A stretch of 48,474 bases of DNA from Butyrivibrio sp. INlla16. GTDB taxonomy: Bacteria; Bacillota; Clostridia; Lachnospirales; Lachnospiraceae. Position 1 is the stretch's first letter, and the number at the start of each line of letters is the position of its first letter. The notes under the pieces are model-generated. The model searched no databases. It was given only the letters and a program-made list of their open reading frames with translations, and had not been told where the DNA came from. The position numbers and the translations under genes are program-made. The stretch lies in the NCBI RefSeq assembly GCF_900104155.1, contig NZ_FMYB01000034.1, forward strand, positions 1 to 48,474, written 5' to 3'. This document shows, in pieces, positions 40,001 to 48,398 of this stretch.

Positions 40001-42472
40001 ATGGAGAAAAGGAAACTATTAACAGGATTGCCAAAATGGTTGTTCATGCTCTGCATGACGCTGCTTGTGTTCGCGGGGGTGAAGACAAGGGTACACGCAG
40101 CAACTGAATATGATTTGTGGATTGGCGCAACCAGGATAACCAGTGAGAATTGCAATGACCTTAGTGATATTGTGGTGGGGCCATTTGCTCGCAAAACACA
40201 TTCATACTTTGATCCGGACACTAATACTCTGTATCTGGATGAGGTTCTTAGAATTGACGGGAACACTATGCATAATGGAACACGTTCCAAGATTTATTCC
40301 AAATTACCGCTGAAAATCAGAGGAAACGCTGAATTAAACCTCAAAAATGAAGATGATGTTACAGCGATATCAACAGAATCATATCTGGATATTCAAGGTG
40401 ATTTTTCTTTTGAAGGCGGTAATGGCGCACTATTTGCAGGACAAAAGATTACTATTGACGGAGAAAATACAAAAATCACAATTACGAAAACACCACAAGA
40501 TTCGGCAGCCATCTATGGATTGTTTGGAGTATGTGTCAATAATGGCTCAATTAATATTGAGGGCTATTCAGACGGCATTTATTCATCTTGGGGGGATGTC
40601 TGCTTATTTGGAGGTACATATAAGATGGCCTGCAATGGAGGTATGGCAGTAAAGGCTAGAAAAGGCGGTCTTTTCTTAGCTTATGGTTATACTCTGAATA
40701 AGCCTATACAGGGAAGAGTTGGTACCTATGGAGATTATTCGACAATAGTAAAGCTGAAGCATGAAGAAGGTGAGCTGGATCGCCTTTATGCCTATGATCT
40801 TGATCTTGTTATGGGTCAAGATAGCATATGCTATGTAACATTTGACACTAATGAACAATTGGGCTTTAATTCAAAACAAACATCTTGGAATGGTAGGCCC
40901 AAAGGAAGCACATTTAATCGTCCCGAAGATCCTACGAGGGAAGGATATTTCTTTGGCGGGTGGTATACCTCAAGAGACTGCAGAGATGGTGAAGAATATG
41001 ATTTTAATACTAAAGTAGAAAGAAGTATAACTCTCTATGCAAAGTGGAACAAGGGTAAGCAGTATAACCTTTGGGTTGACGGTACCAGAGTAACAACTCT
41101 TAATATGGATGATATTCCGGTAAATGCTAATGGCAAGGTATCATTTGATCCGGCAAATAATACCCTTAACCTTGACGGATGGTTTGGAATTTATCAGGAT
41201 GGCGAGACTGTAAATAGTGTTAAATCATTTATTTATACAGGTATGCCAATCAGGATTGTAGGAGATGCTGATATTGTTGCCAGAGACGCCAATGCATACC
41301 CGATTTACAGTTATTTGGGGAATGTAACCATTGACGGTGATATTCGTATTAGTGGTGCAAACACAAGTATTTTCTCAGCAATGGGCGTAAAGGTTGATGG
41401 CAAGAATACAAAGCTTACCATTAAAGATACAGATATAGGTATTTTCGGAGGATCCGGAGTTACGATAAACAATGGAATAGTTGATATTGATGCGAAAGCC
41501 TATGGCCTCAAAACAAGCGCAGGACTTATTGATATTCAGGGCGGATTAACAACGATAAAAGCTGGTCAGTGTGCTATTTACGGTGGTAAGCAAAGGAGCG
41601 TTAATGTCGCAGATACTGTGGCTATTCTCGAACCAGAAAGCTACAGCTTCGGCAAGAGTCAAAGCGGTGATCCATTCTACACAATTATGGGTGGTGATTC
41701 CAAGGATGCGAAGACGGTTAGATTTGATGCATCCCGTCCGGTTTACACGGTTACCTTTGATATGAATGGCCAGAATGTAACTGCTCCCAAGCCTCAGCAG
41801 ATTGCTGACGGAAGATGTGCGCATCATATCAGTATAAGCAATTACCCCAGAGGATATGGCTTTGGTGGATGGTATATTGATAAAGCATGCACACAAGGCT
41901 ACGATTTTTCAAAACCGGTACATAACAGCTTTACTCTTTATGCAGAATGGGTAGAAGATAAATCACAGATAGATCCTGACAAGATTCACAGACCTGAAAC
42001 TGACAAGATATTAAGCGGTAAGGAAGCAAAGGGACGCGGAAGCGCATTTGCATTTGGACGTGGACAGAGATTCAGAGTAACTTCCGATGATAAGGCTAAT
42101 CCTACAGTAACTTTCGAGAGACTCACAGATAAGAAGGCTACAAGAGTCACAGTTCCGAAGACCGTAACCGTTGACGATGTTACCTACACAGTAACAGCTG
42201 TCAGCTCCAAGGCCTTCAAGGGTTGCAGCAAACTTAAAGTAGTAACTCTCGGATCCAACATTGAATCTATCGGAGCAAATGCTTTCAAGGGATGCTCCAG
42301 CCTTAAGACTATTAAAATTCAGTCTACAAAGCTCACGAAGAAGTCAGTTGCGGGCAAGGCATTTTCAGGAGTTAGTAGTAACGCTACAATCAAGGTTCCT
42401 GCAAAAATGAAGAAGAGCTACGGAAAGATCTTTGCTAAGAAGGGGCTCTCCAAGAGTGTGAAAATTAAATAA
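40001..42472 (+). CDS. Secreted repeat protein: duplicated modules, InlB B-repeats and LRR_5 end
   Basis: About 823 residues with a signal peptide ending near RVHA (about 33). A module beginning YDLWIGATRITSENCNDL with FDPDTNTLYLDEV repeats as YNLWVDGTRVTTLNMDDI with FDPANNTLNLDGW, each followed by parallel-beta-like strands. Two InlB/Listeria-Bacteroides repeats (GYFFGGWYTSRDC ... ITLYAKW and GYGFGGWYIDKAC ... FTLYAEW) follow the modules. The end is a BspA-type LRR (SSKAFKGCSKLKVVTLG, GANAFKGCSSLKTI) with a lysine-rich tail. It is surface-exposed and probably adhesive. ATG 40001 has AAGGGGG upstream; the longer frame at 39962 is rejected. No LPXTG anchor. Confidence 0.85.
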   Translation: MEKRKLLTGLPKWLFMLCMTLLVFAGVKTRVHAATEYDLWIGATRITSENCNDLSDIVVGPFARKTHSYFDPDTNTLYLDEVLRIDGNTMHNGTRSKIYSKLPLKIRGNAELNLKNEDDVTAISTESYLDIQGDFSFEGGNGALFAGQKITIDGENTKITITKTPQDSAAIYGLFGVCVNNGSINIEGYSDGIYSSWGDVCLFGGTYKMACNGGMAVKARKGGLFLAYGYTLNKPIQGRVGTYGDYSTIVKLKHEEGELDRLYAYDLDLVMGQDSICYVTFDTNEQLGFNSKQTSWNGRPKGSTFNRPEDPTREGYFFGGWYTSRDCRDGEEYDFNTKVERSITLYAKWNKGKQYNLWVDGTRVTTLNMDDIPVNANGKVSFDPANNTLNLDGWFGIYQDGETVNSVKSFIYTGMPIRIVGDADIVARDANAYPIYSYLGNVTIDGDIRISGANTSIFSAMGVKVDGKNTKLTIKDTDIGIFGGSGVTINNGIVDIDAKAYGLKTSAGLIDIQGGLTTIKAGQCAIYGGKQRSVNVADTVAILEPESYSFGKSQSGDPFYTIMGGDSKDAKTVRFDASRPVYTVTFDMNGQNVTAPKPQQIADGRCAHHISISNYPRGYGFGGWYIDKACTQGYDFSKPVHNSFTLYAEWVEDKSQIDPDKIHRPETDKILSGKEAKGRGSAFAFGRGQRFRVTSDDKANPTVTFERLTDKKATRVTVPKTVTVDDVTYTVTAVSSKAFKGCSKLKVVTLGSNIESIGANAFKGCSSLKTIKIQSTKLTKKSVAGKAFSGVSSNATIKVPAKMKKSYGKIFAKKGLSKSVKIK

Positions 42473-42497
42473 GAATTATGAGCTGAATGCGAAAAAC

Positions 42498-42535
42498 GAG
42501 GCGGTGCACTAATATTTAGTGTGCCGCTCTTTTTG
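42498..42535 (+). terminator. Terminator after the secreted repeat protein
   Basis: GAGGCGGTGCACTAA (42498-42512) pairs with TTAGTGTGCCGCTC (42516-42529) with G-U/bulge imperfections, followed by TTTTT. Confidence 0.85.
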
Positions 42536-42730
42536 ATTAAGCCATTGGAATACCAGGGATAATATCAACGGAAAAGTAAATAATACCCTTGGTAAAGTGT
42601 ATAAATCCGTCTAAAATGTATACCAAAGTGCAAAAAAGCTACAAATATTTACGAGAACTAAGAAGTGGCAACTTTTTACCCTAAATTAGGGTATCATAGA
42701 TATAGAAAAATATGGTAGGGGGAGAACGGT

Positions 42731-44059
42731 ATGAGTAAGGATGCAAAAAACAGCACGCTTGGATTCTGGTCACTGGTATGGCTTCTTGGCCTTGCAGGGC
42801 AGCTGTGCTGGAACATGGAAAATCAGTGGTTCAATACTTTCGTTTACGCCAAAATAGCCAAGGATCCCACCATAATCTCATGGATGCTGGCCATATCTGC
42901 CACCGCCACAACTATATCTACATTCCTTTTTGGCTGTATTTCAGACAGAATTGGAAACAGAAAAAAACTGGTGGCCATAGGCTATATCCTCTGGGGCGTG
43001 TTCACCATACTCTTTGGAACCACACAGTTCATGAAGCATGGAAACGGGGATGAAATGGTATTTGTAGGTGTTGCCTTTGCAGTTATCGCTGCGGATGCCA
43101 TCATGAGCTTCTTTGGATCCATGGGTAATGACATAGGCTTCAATGCCTGGATTAACGACCACATGAATGAAAAAAATTCAGGCTCTGTCGGTGCGGCCCT
43201 GGCTGTCCAGCCTGTTATCGGAACCATAGCAGGAACCGTCATGGGCGGACTTTTGGTAGGCGCTGATGATAATTATATGAGACTCTTCGTTGTTATCGGC
43301 CTTCTGGTAATCCTGCTGGGAATCGTATCCCTTTTTGGCATGAAGGATGCGGAAAGTCTTAAGCCCTCAAAGAAAGGTTCTTTTTCAAAACAGTTCTTTT
43401 CAATATTTAATGTCAAAGAATACCTGCAGCACAGGGAGCTGGTATTTGTAAACCTGATGCTGGCAGTTTACTTCATTTCCTTCAATGTTTACTTTTCTCA
43501 TCTTGGTAATTTCATGATCTATTATCTGGGCTTTACTGCAGATATGATGGGACTTATCGAGGGTGTTGGACTTCTTATTGCGATGTTTTCCGCAATCCCT
43601 GCCATCAGGCTTATTCGCGACGACAGATCCTCACTTCTGATATTAGTGGCAGTAATCCTTAATGCAGTAGGACTTTTTATCATCGGACTATTCGTATCAC
43701 CTTCAAATGTAAATCCCGCCACAATCTGGAATCCGCATCTTCTGGCAGGGGTACTGTTTGTGGGCATCGGTTATATCCTTTTCCTGCAGACCATTACAGT
43801 ATGGTCCAAGCGTCTGTACCCGGAAGATGCCAGAGGACAGTTCGAAGGAATCCGCATTATTTTCTACGTTCTGATTCCAATGGTTGTTGCACCACTTATT
43901 TCCAATCCAATTATCAAGACCAGCGGAGAATTTGTGGACGAATATGGATTCACAGAGTATCTCCCCACCAATACATTGTTTATTGCAGGAGTTGTCATTT
44001 TACTGATGACACTAATTCCGCTATTACTGGCCAATAAAGAACACAATCACAGAAAATAG
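42731..44059 (+). CDS. MFS transporter
   Basis: The 442-residue protein has twelve hydrophobic helices. The loop between helices 2 and 3 reads GCISDRIGNRKKL, the MFS motif A (GxxxDRxGRR) signature, and a long central cytoplasmic loop contains SLKPSKKGSFSKQ. LAGQLCWNMENQWFNTFVY in helix 1 resembles sugar/glycoside-type MFS members seen in Firmicutes. It moves small solutes by proton or sodium coupling; the substrate cannot be named. TAGGGGGAG precedes ATG 42731. The 195 bases upstream are A/T-rich, with CCCTAAATTAGGG (a perfect 13-base dyad at about 42680-42692) as a possible operator. Confidence 0.88.
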   Translation: MSKDAKNSTLGFWSLVWLLGLAGQLCWNMENQWFNTFVYAKIAKDPTIISWMLAISATATTISTFLFGCISDRIGNRKKLVAIGYILWGVFTILFGTTQFMKHGNGDEMVFVGVAFAVIAADAIMSFFGSMGNDIGFNAWINDHMNEKNSGSVGAALAVQPVIGTIAGTVMGGLLVGADDNYMRLFVVIGLLVILLGIVSLFGMKDAESLKPSKKGSFSKQFFSIFNVKEYLQHRELVFVNLMLAVYFISFNVYFSHLGNFMIYYLGFTADMMGLIEGVGLLIAMFSAIPAIRLIRDDRSSLLILVAVILNAVGLFIIGLFVSPSNVNPATIWNPHLLAGVLFVGIGYILFLQTITVWSKRLYPEDARGQFEGIRIIFYVLIPMVVAPLISNPIIKTSGEFVDEYGFTEYLPTNTLFIAGVVILLMTLIPLLLANKEHNHRK

Positions 44060-44101
44060 ATTCAATGTGACGAAACTTCCCATGCAAACATATCTTTTTT
44101 T

Positions 44102-44110
44102 TGTTATAAT
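44102..44110 (+). promoter_or_regulatory. Extended -10 promoter for the next secreted protein
   Basis: TGTTATAAT (44102-44110) is an extended -10 (TGN-TATAAT), 62 bases before the start codon. The -35 region is weak (ATGCAA at 17 bases). A small CCGC-TTTCT-GCGG hairpin lies in the leader. Confidence 0.55.
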
Positions 44111-44171
44111 CTTTCCTTGAGGGGACGCCGCTTTCTGCGGTAAAAAATATAATTCTAAGGGGAAAGAATCT

Positions 44172-45539
44172 ATGAAGAAATCACTCAAAGCACTACTTCT
44201 AACAGTCGTGTGCCTTTTTCTTGTGTTCTCTAAAGGCAATGTAAACGCGGCGAATTCAACAATCTCAGTAACAGACAAAGATATGCTTGGCACCTGGACC
44301 GGGACTTATACCGGAACCAACTCGGGTACTAAAATCGACAGAAAAATCACGCTAAATGTTAACAGGTATTCAAAGAACGGTAAGTTTTCCGGAACAGCAT
44401 CAATCGATGACAACAGAAATGGAAACTACTACTTCGAAGGCTCTATCGATTCAGAAGGTGAGATAAGATTCGAAGGTGAAAAATGGCGTCACAATCCCAG
44501 TAATTTTGGTTTCGGCACTTTCGGCGGCACTTTCGGCGATTCAAAGAAAACAATCAATGGTACGATGGATGGCGCAACAGACAGACCTTTCACTATCAGC
44601 CACACTTCCGCTAACTATGTTGAAACGGCAGTTCCGGCCACAAAGGTTGCTGAGTACTGGACAGGTGAATATGACGGATCCAGCGGATCAACTGTTGTAA
44701 GAAGAAACCTTAAGACACATATAACACATCTTGCCGGCGGTAAAATCCAGGGTGTCAACAGAATGCTCCCTTCATCAAAGGCAGATTCACAGTATGGAGC
44801 AACAGCAAAATACTACTTCAAGGGAACTTACGATGAGGCACTGGCAACCTTCAACATTCAGGGATATGAATGGATTGAGTATCCTGCAAGTGAAGACGGC
44901 GTTTCAAATTGGTCATTCGTAGAACTGACAGGCTTCATCGATCCTGCAACAGGTACAATTATCGGATCCACAGATAACGGAATATGGAGCATGCGCGTAA
45001 GCAACGCAGCAGAGTTTGAATACACACCCGACTACAGGGAAGACGCTGTATTTGAAAGCGGCGAAACTACTTATTACACTTATGCAAACGGAACATCAGA
45101 TGTTAAGACCTGCAAGAGCTATACATCAACACTGACAATTCCTGATACCATCGAGATGTATCATCAGCAGTATGCTGTTATCGGTATTTTCAAGAAGGCA
45201 TTTTACAAGAATACTTCTATTCGAAAAGTTGACGGCGGACATAACCTCGGAAGCATAGGCGAGAAAGCTTTCTATAAGGCAAAGAATCTCCGCGAAGTTG
45301 ATTTTTCCGTTGCTCCGATAAGCAAGATCGATAAGAGAGCATTCTACGGATGCAGCAATCTTAAGACCGTAAGAATTAATGGTGACACCCTTTCAAAAGT
45401 TGGAGCAAAAGCCTTCACAGGTGTTAAAAATGCTAAGGTTTACGTTCATGCCAAGGATAAAAAGACTTTCAATAAGGCTGTTAAGCGCTTAAAGAAGGCC
45501 GGCATGAAGAAGTCAAAGTATAAATTTGTAAAGCATTGA
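44172..45539 (+). CDS. Secreted protein with two beta-sandwich-like modules and a BspA-type LRR end
   Basis: The 455-residue protein has a signal peptide ending near VNAA (about 27). Two related modules follow, LGTWTGTYTGTNSGTKIDRKI and AEYWTGEYDGSSGSTVVRRNL, each with a later GxIxGxxDG strand, resembling small beta-barrels or sandwiches. The C-terminus is a LRR_5 set (FKKAFYKNTSIRKV, GEKAFYKAKNLREVDF, KRAFYGCSNLKTVRI, AKAFTGVKNAKVYV) and a lysine-rich tail ending KFVKH. It is likely surface-bound and may recognise glycans or host/plant polymers. AAGGGGAAAG precedes ATG 44172. No sortase signal. Specific ligand unknown. Confidence 0.83.
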   Translation: MKKSLKALLLTVVCLFLVFSKGNVNAANSTISVTDKDMLGTWTGTYTGTNSGTKIDRKITLNVNRYSKNGKFSGTASIDDNRNGNYYFEGSIDSEGEIRFEGEKWRHNPSNFGFGTFGGTFGDSKKTINGTMDGATDRPFTISHTSANYVETAVPATKVAEYWTGEYDGSSGSTVVRRNLKTHITHLAGGKIQGVNRMLPSSKADSQYGATAKYYFKGTYDEALATFNIQGYEWIEYPASEDGVSNWSFVELTGFIDPATGTIIGSTDNGIWSMRVSNAAEFEYTPDYREDAVFESGETTYYTYANGTSDVKTCKSYTSTLTIPDTIEMYHQQYAVIGIFKKAFYKNTSIRKVDGGHNLGSIGEKAFYKAKNLREVDFSVAPISKIDKRAFYGCSNLKTVRINGDTLSKVGAKAFTGVKNAKVYVHAKDKKTFNKAVKRLKKAGMKKSKYKFVKH

Positions 45540-45553
45540 TAAAAAAGAATCCT

Positions 45554-45603
45554 GCCCTCCCCCACATGTGTGGGGGAAGGTGGCGCGCAGCGCCGAATGA
45601 GGG
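45554..45603 (+). repeat. Dispersed hairpin repeat, copy E (variant short form)
   Basis: 50 bp with CCCCCAC-ATG-TGTGGGGG and GGCGC-GCA-GCGCC stems and a GAATGAGGG end. It has the same two-hairpin plan as copy D but different stem sequence, with paired changes conserving structure. Confidence 0.75.
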
Positions 45604-45622
45604 AAAGGGGATCACGAGACGT

Positions 45623-46672
45623 ATGAAAAAAGTAACTAAATATCTTTCTTTATTACTGGCTGTAATTTTAACGGCCTCAGCTTTTCAGATGACGGATGCT
45701 TCTGTAAGTAGTGTTAAGGCTGCAGGGGAGAATGGCCTTGATCCTATAATTATTCCGTACAACACAGGCGATTATGCCAGCTATACGACTCAGTATCGCG
45801 ACAACTATTATGCGCTGGATCTGCCTGAGGACGGCGATCTTAAGATTACTATTCTCAGTGATAATGCGTGTTTGGAAAAATTTTACACCGACTCATACAA
45901 TTTTATAGATGCGTATGAGAATATAAGTACGAATAGACCCTATGTTGCGCACTTTACTGCAACAGCCGGAAGATATTATTTGTATTTCTACGGAGCCGGC
46001 AAAAATTTCAAGATCAAAACCGAGTTCTCCGGTTTTGGTTTTAAAGATGAGTTCGACGATGTCTATGAAAATCCCAAGATGTACAGTCTTGGAACAGAGG
46101 CAAACGGGGCGGTCGGATATACGGATGAGTATGACTGGTATAAGTTCGAGATTCCGGAAAACGATAAGTATAAGATCAGTTACATAGCTAACACCGGTTA
46201 TTTCGACTTCAATATATTGGATAATGATCTGAATAGTTATTGGTATGATATCAGTGTAAAAGGGAATGAGCTTAAAACCGCTAACTGCTATTTCCTTAAA
46301 GGTACTTACTACATCAAGATTGTTGGCGGCCGTAAGGCAAAATATAAGTTCACTATTGCGAGAACAGGTGTAACACCTACAGCAATTAAGAAGGTGAAGG
46401 CCGGTAAGAAATCTGCCAAGATTACCTTCAAGAAGGTAGATGATGTAACCGGATATCAGATTCGATATTCAACCAACAAGAACTTCAAGGGCAAGGTTAA
46501 AACTAAGTCCTTTGCGCAAGGCTACAGCAGTACCAATAACCTGTATGCAACAATCAAGAAACTTAAGAAGAATAAAACCTATTACTTCCAGATCAGAACC
46601 TTTGAAGAAGGAAGATCAGGCAACTACTATTATTCCGACTGGTCAAACACAAAACGTGTAAAGGTTAGATAA
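45623..46672 (+). CDS. Secreted protein with PPC-like domains and a fibronectin III domain
   Basis: About 349 residues with a signal peptide (KYLSLLLAVILTASAFQMTDA). Two repeated beta-rich regions (DNYYALDLPEDGDLKITIL ... RYYLYFYG and YDWYKFEIPENDKYKISYI ... TYYIKIVGG) look like bacterial pre-peptidase C-terminal (PPC) domains. A fibronectin III module follows (KKVKAGKKSAKITFKKVDD ... VTGYQIRYSTNKNFKG) and a basic end KRVKVR. There is no catalytic domain, so a binding or structural surface role is likely. ATG 45623 is chosen because a signal peptide follows directly; upstream in-frame sequence is the repeat. Its ribosome site may be AAAGGGGA from just after the repeat, at long spacing. Confidence 0.8.
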   Translation: MKKVTKYLSLLLAVILTASAFQMTDASVSSVKAAGENGLDPIIIPYNTGDYASYTTQYRDNYYALDLPEDGDLKITILSDNACLEKFYTDSYNFIDAYENISTNRPYVAHFTATAGRYYLYFYGAGKNFKIKTEFSGFGFKDEFDDVYENPKMYSLGTEANGAVGYTDEYDWYKFEIPENDKYKISYIANTGYFDFNILDNDLNSYWYDISVKGNELKTANCYFLKGTYYIKIVGGRKAKYKFTIARTGVTPTAIKKVKAGKKSAKITFKKVDDVTGYQIRYSTNKNFKGKVKTKSFAQGYSSTNNLYATIKKLKKNKTYYFQIRTFEEGRSGNYYYSDWSNTKRVKVR

Positions 46673-46685
46673 TTGAGGAAAAACG

Positions 46686-46729
46686 AAAAACAGCCCTTAT
46701 CGTGCGAGGCATGATAGGGGCTGTTTTTT
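46686..46729 (+). terminator. Strong terminator after the PPC/FnIII protein
   Basis: AAAAACAGCCCTTATCGTGC pairs with GCATGATAGGGGCTGTTTTT with wobble pairs and a 3-base loop, followed by T-rich sequence. Confidence 0.9.
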
Positions 46730-46757
46730 ATGTGCTCCTTGCGGCGCACGTATCTTT

Positions 46758-46890
46758 CTATTTTACAGTGGCATTTGTCTGCTTTGCGACAGCCTTAACA
46801 AGCTTTTTATAGCACTACAAAAATACGATCCGTTTAACAGTGTTCCTGTCACCTTAGTCTGTTTATTGTCAGCTGCTTTTGAAATAATGG
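46758..46890 (-). pseudogene. Possible 3' remnant of another secreted-protein gene
   Basis: On the minus strand the last codons read KKLVKAVAKQTNATVK and stop at 46758-46760, similar in style to the lysine-rich tails of neighbouring secreted proteins. Upstream text (ADNKQTKVTGTLLNGSYF) reads in a different frame. There is no start or signal peptide. The remainder of 46673-47050 holds two terminators and a small CACAGC-AAA-GCTGTG hairpin (46914-46928), with nothing else seen. Confidence 0.25.
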
Positions 46891-47004
46891 ACGAATGTCC
46901 TGACAACAAAAAACACAGCAAAGCTGTGATGGTTTCGATAAATTAAGTCAGAATATTAGAAGAACAAGGAAAACAAATTTAGTTGGGGAATGAATAGAAT
47001 AAGA

Positions 47005-47046
47005 AAAACCTCTGAAATGCAAATAGGTAGGCACTTCAGAGGTTTT
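47005..47046 (-). terminator. Terminator of the small secreted-protein gene
   Basis: AAAACCTCTGAAATGC (47005-47020) and GCACTTCAGAGGTTTT (47031-47046) form a 15-16 bp stem with a 10-base loop. It ends five bases before the minus-strand stop codon at 47051, with a T tract on the minus strand. Confidence 0.88.
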
Positions 47047-47050
47047 GCTG

Positions 47051-47611
47051 TTACTTTATTTTGAGTGTTGTAGTGCAGGCGCTGCTCTTATTGCCTTGGT
47101 GGAACTGGAAATACATATAAAGCTGAGTTCCCTTTCTGAGCTTAATTGTGCCGACGCGCTTCTTTTCGCTGTTAGAATATTTCTTGGTTGCTATCATCAT
47201 AAAATGGTTCTTGGTACTCTTTTTTAGCTTTACGGTCGTTCCGGCAAGACTGGTGGCATTACCGGGTACAAAGAATTCAACCGATCCGAAAATGAAGTCT
47301 TTCTTCTTGCCCTTAACAGGGCCTGCAGTTATTGTATAGGTCTTGGTCTTTGGAGCAACGAACTTGAGAAAACCGCAAAAATTTCCGGCTTCATTTTTGG
47401 TAGTAACGATGTTGTACTTGCCGGTCTTGGTAATGGTAGACACGGTAGGCTCAATATCCTCTAATTCAGTCGAGAAAAGATTCTGAGCAAGTGTAATCTT
47501 CTTTGCAGCTTTAACATTGATGGGAAGCAGCAGACATACGCTCATCGCAAAGACAAGAGCAATTGACAAAAATCGACTAAAGATGCGTCTTTTTACGGAT
47601 TTATTCTTCAT
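47051..47611 (-). CDS. Small secreted beta-rich protein with lysine-rich composition
   Basis: The 186-residue protein has a signal peptide (RFLSIALVFAMSVCLLLPINVKA, cleavage near residue 35), then a single domain with alternating strands (FCGFLKFVAPKTKTYTITAGP, HFMMIATKKYS, TQLYMYFQFHQG) and ends TLKIK. The pattern of a domain that lowers a tension-like strand pair followed by KTKTYTI resembles PPC-type domains, as in the protein at 45623, but the match is weak. It is highly basic. GGAAGGGGG lies before the ATG on the minus strand, and TATAAT (47676-47681, minus strand) is a likely -10. Function unknown. Confidence 0.72.
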   Translation of the reverse strand: MKNKSVKRRIFSRFLSIALVFAMSVCLLLPINVKAAKKITLAQNLFSTELEDIEPTVSTITKTGKYNIVTTKNEAGNFCGFLKFVAPKTKTYTITAGPVKGKKKDFIFGSVEFFVPGNATSLAGTTVKLKKSTKNHFMMIATKKYSNSEKKRVGTIKLRKGTQLYMYFQFHQGNKSSACTTTLKIK

Positions 47612-47675
47612 ATAATCCCCCTTCCGATAAGAAACACATAAGAAACAAAATATAACGAAATGTTGTGATACGTAT

Positions 47676-47681
47676 ATTATA
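47676..47681 (-). promoter_or_regulatory. -10 element for the small secreted-protein gene
   Basis: TATAAT on the minus strand, 65 bases before the start codon. The matching -35 (TTTCAC at about 16 bases) is poor. Confidence 0.45.
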
Positions 47682-47786
47682 GCAAGTTAGAATCTTCGTG
47701 AAACCAGAGAATTATTATTTTTTCATAAACTTGTAAGGAGACAGATGTTGGTGAATCCAGGTAAAACTGATTAATACTCTATTTTA

Positions 47787-47827
47787 TTGGAGATTTGTAT
47801 TGGAGATTTTAGATTTGTTGGAGATTT
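47787..47827 (+). repeat. Three short TTGGAGATTT direct repeats
   Basis: TTGGAGATTT occurs at 47787, 47800 and 47818 just before the 52-bp array. They may be its degenerate flank. Confidence 0.5.
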
Positions 47828-48129
47828 TTCTTGTTGCAACAAATAACTCTATTATCATGTCATTTGTTGTATAGGTATCAGCTAAGATGCAACAAAATAA
47901 TGAGCTGACAGAAGATTTGTTGTATGGTTTTTACTTGGAAACAACAAATTCAGTTTATATCACAAAATTGTTGTACATAGGACCCTCATATTACAACAAA
48001 AATGGCTCGATATGAAAATTTGTTGTTTTGCCTTTTTGGGGTTACAACAAAATCTTATTTTAGCGCTGTATTTATTGTATAGAAGTATTTGGATTACAAC
48101 AAAAACTGATTTTGAAGCTGCATTTATTG
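47814..48129 (+). repeat. Array of six 52-bp units with alternating CAACAAA / TTTGTTG motifs
   Basis: CAACAAA occurs at 47837, 47890, 47942, 47994, 48045 and 48097 (spacings 53, 52, 52, 51, 52). Its reverse complement TTTGTTG, or a one-base variant (ATTGTTG, TTTATTG), falls 25-26 bases after each, at 47863, 47916, 47967, 48019, 48071 and 48123. An extra TTTGTTG is at 47814. The 18-20 bases between motifs differ from unit to unit, though faint similarity remains (GATTA before the last copies). There is no open frame. It could form a row of stem-loops or a protein-binding array. This is the main content of the noncoding stretch 47612-48398. Confidence 0.85.
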
Positions 48130-48211
48130 TTCAGAAGTAATAATGGCGAATAATAGGTTACTATTCACGGTCTAATGATTGACTAAAAATATATAAGTGC
48201 TGATTGATGCA

Positions 48212-48252
48212 AGAGGTCGTAAACTCAGATTATGTCTGGGGTTACGGCCTCT
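48212..48252 (+). terminator. Long hairpin between the array and the transposase
   Basis: AGAGGTCGTAA (48212-48222) pairs with TTACGGCCTCT (48242-48252), and CTCAGA with TCTGGG continues the stem around a TTATG-type loop. GCATTTTGC follows. It may terminate a transcript of the array, or protect the IS from read-through. Confidence 0.65.
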
Positions 48253-48297
48253 CTGCATTTTGCACTAATTTCTGATTGAAAGTTTGTGGAAAATAAT

Positions 48298-48370
48298 GGT
48301 ACTATATAACTAAATAATACCAATACACGTATTGACATAAATATTGGTATGATATATAATAAATAGTACC
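48298..48370 (+). promoter_or_regulatory. Consensus promoter with two flanking imperfect palindromes
   Basis: TTGACA (48332-48337), a 17-base spacer and TATAAT (48355-48360) match the consensus perfectly. Two related dyads, GGTACTAT...ATAATACC (48298-48321) and GGTATGAT...ATAGTACC (48346-48370), flank and overlap the -10. They could be operators or an insertion-sequence end. Confidence 0.65.
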
Positions 48371-48398
48371 AAGTACAGTTAAGGAGGTTGGATGAAAG

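Noticed and set aside
40001..46672. Sortase-anchored surface proteins
   Set aside because: No LPXTG-like motif, hydrophobic tail or sortase gene is visible.
47814..48129. CRISPR array
   Set aside because: The repeated unit is only 7 bp, alternates orientation, and no cas genes are nearby.
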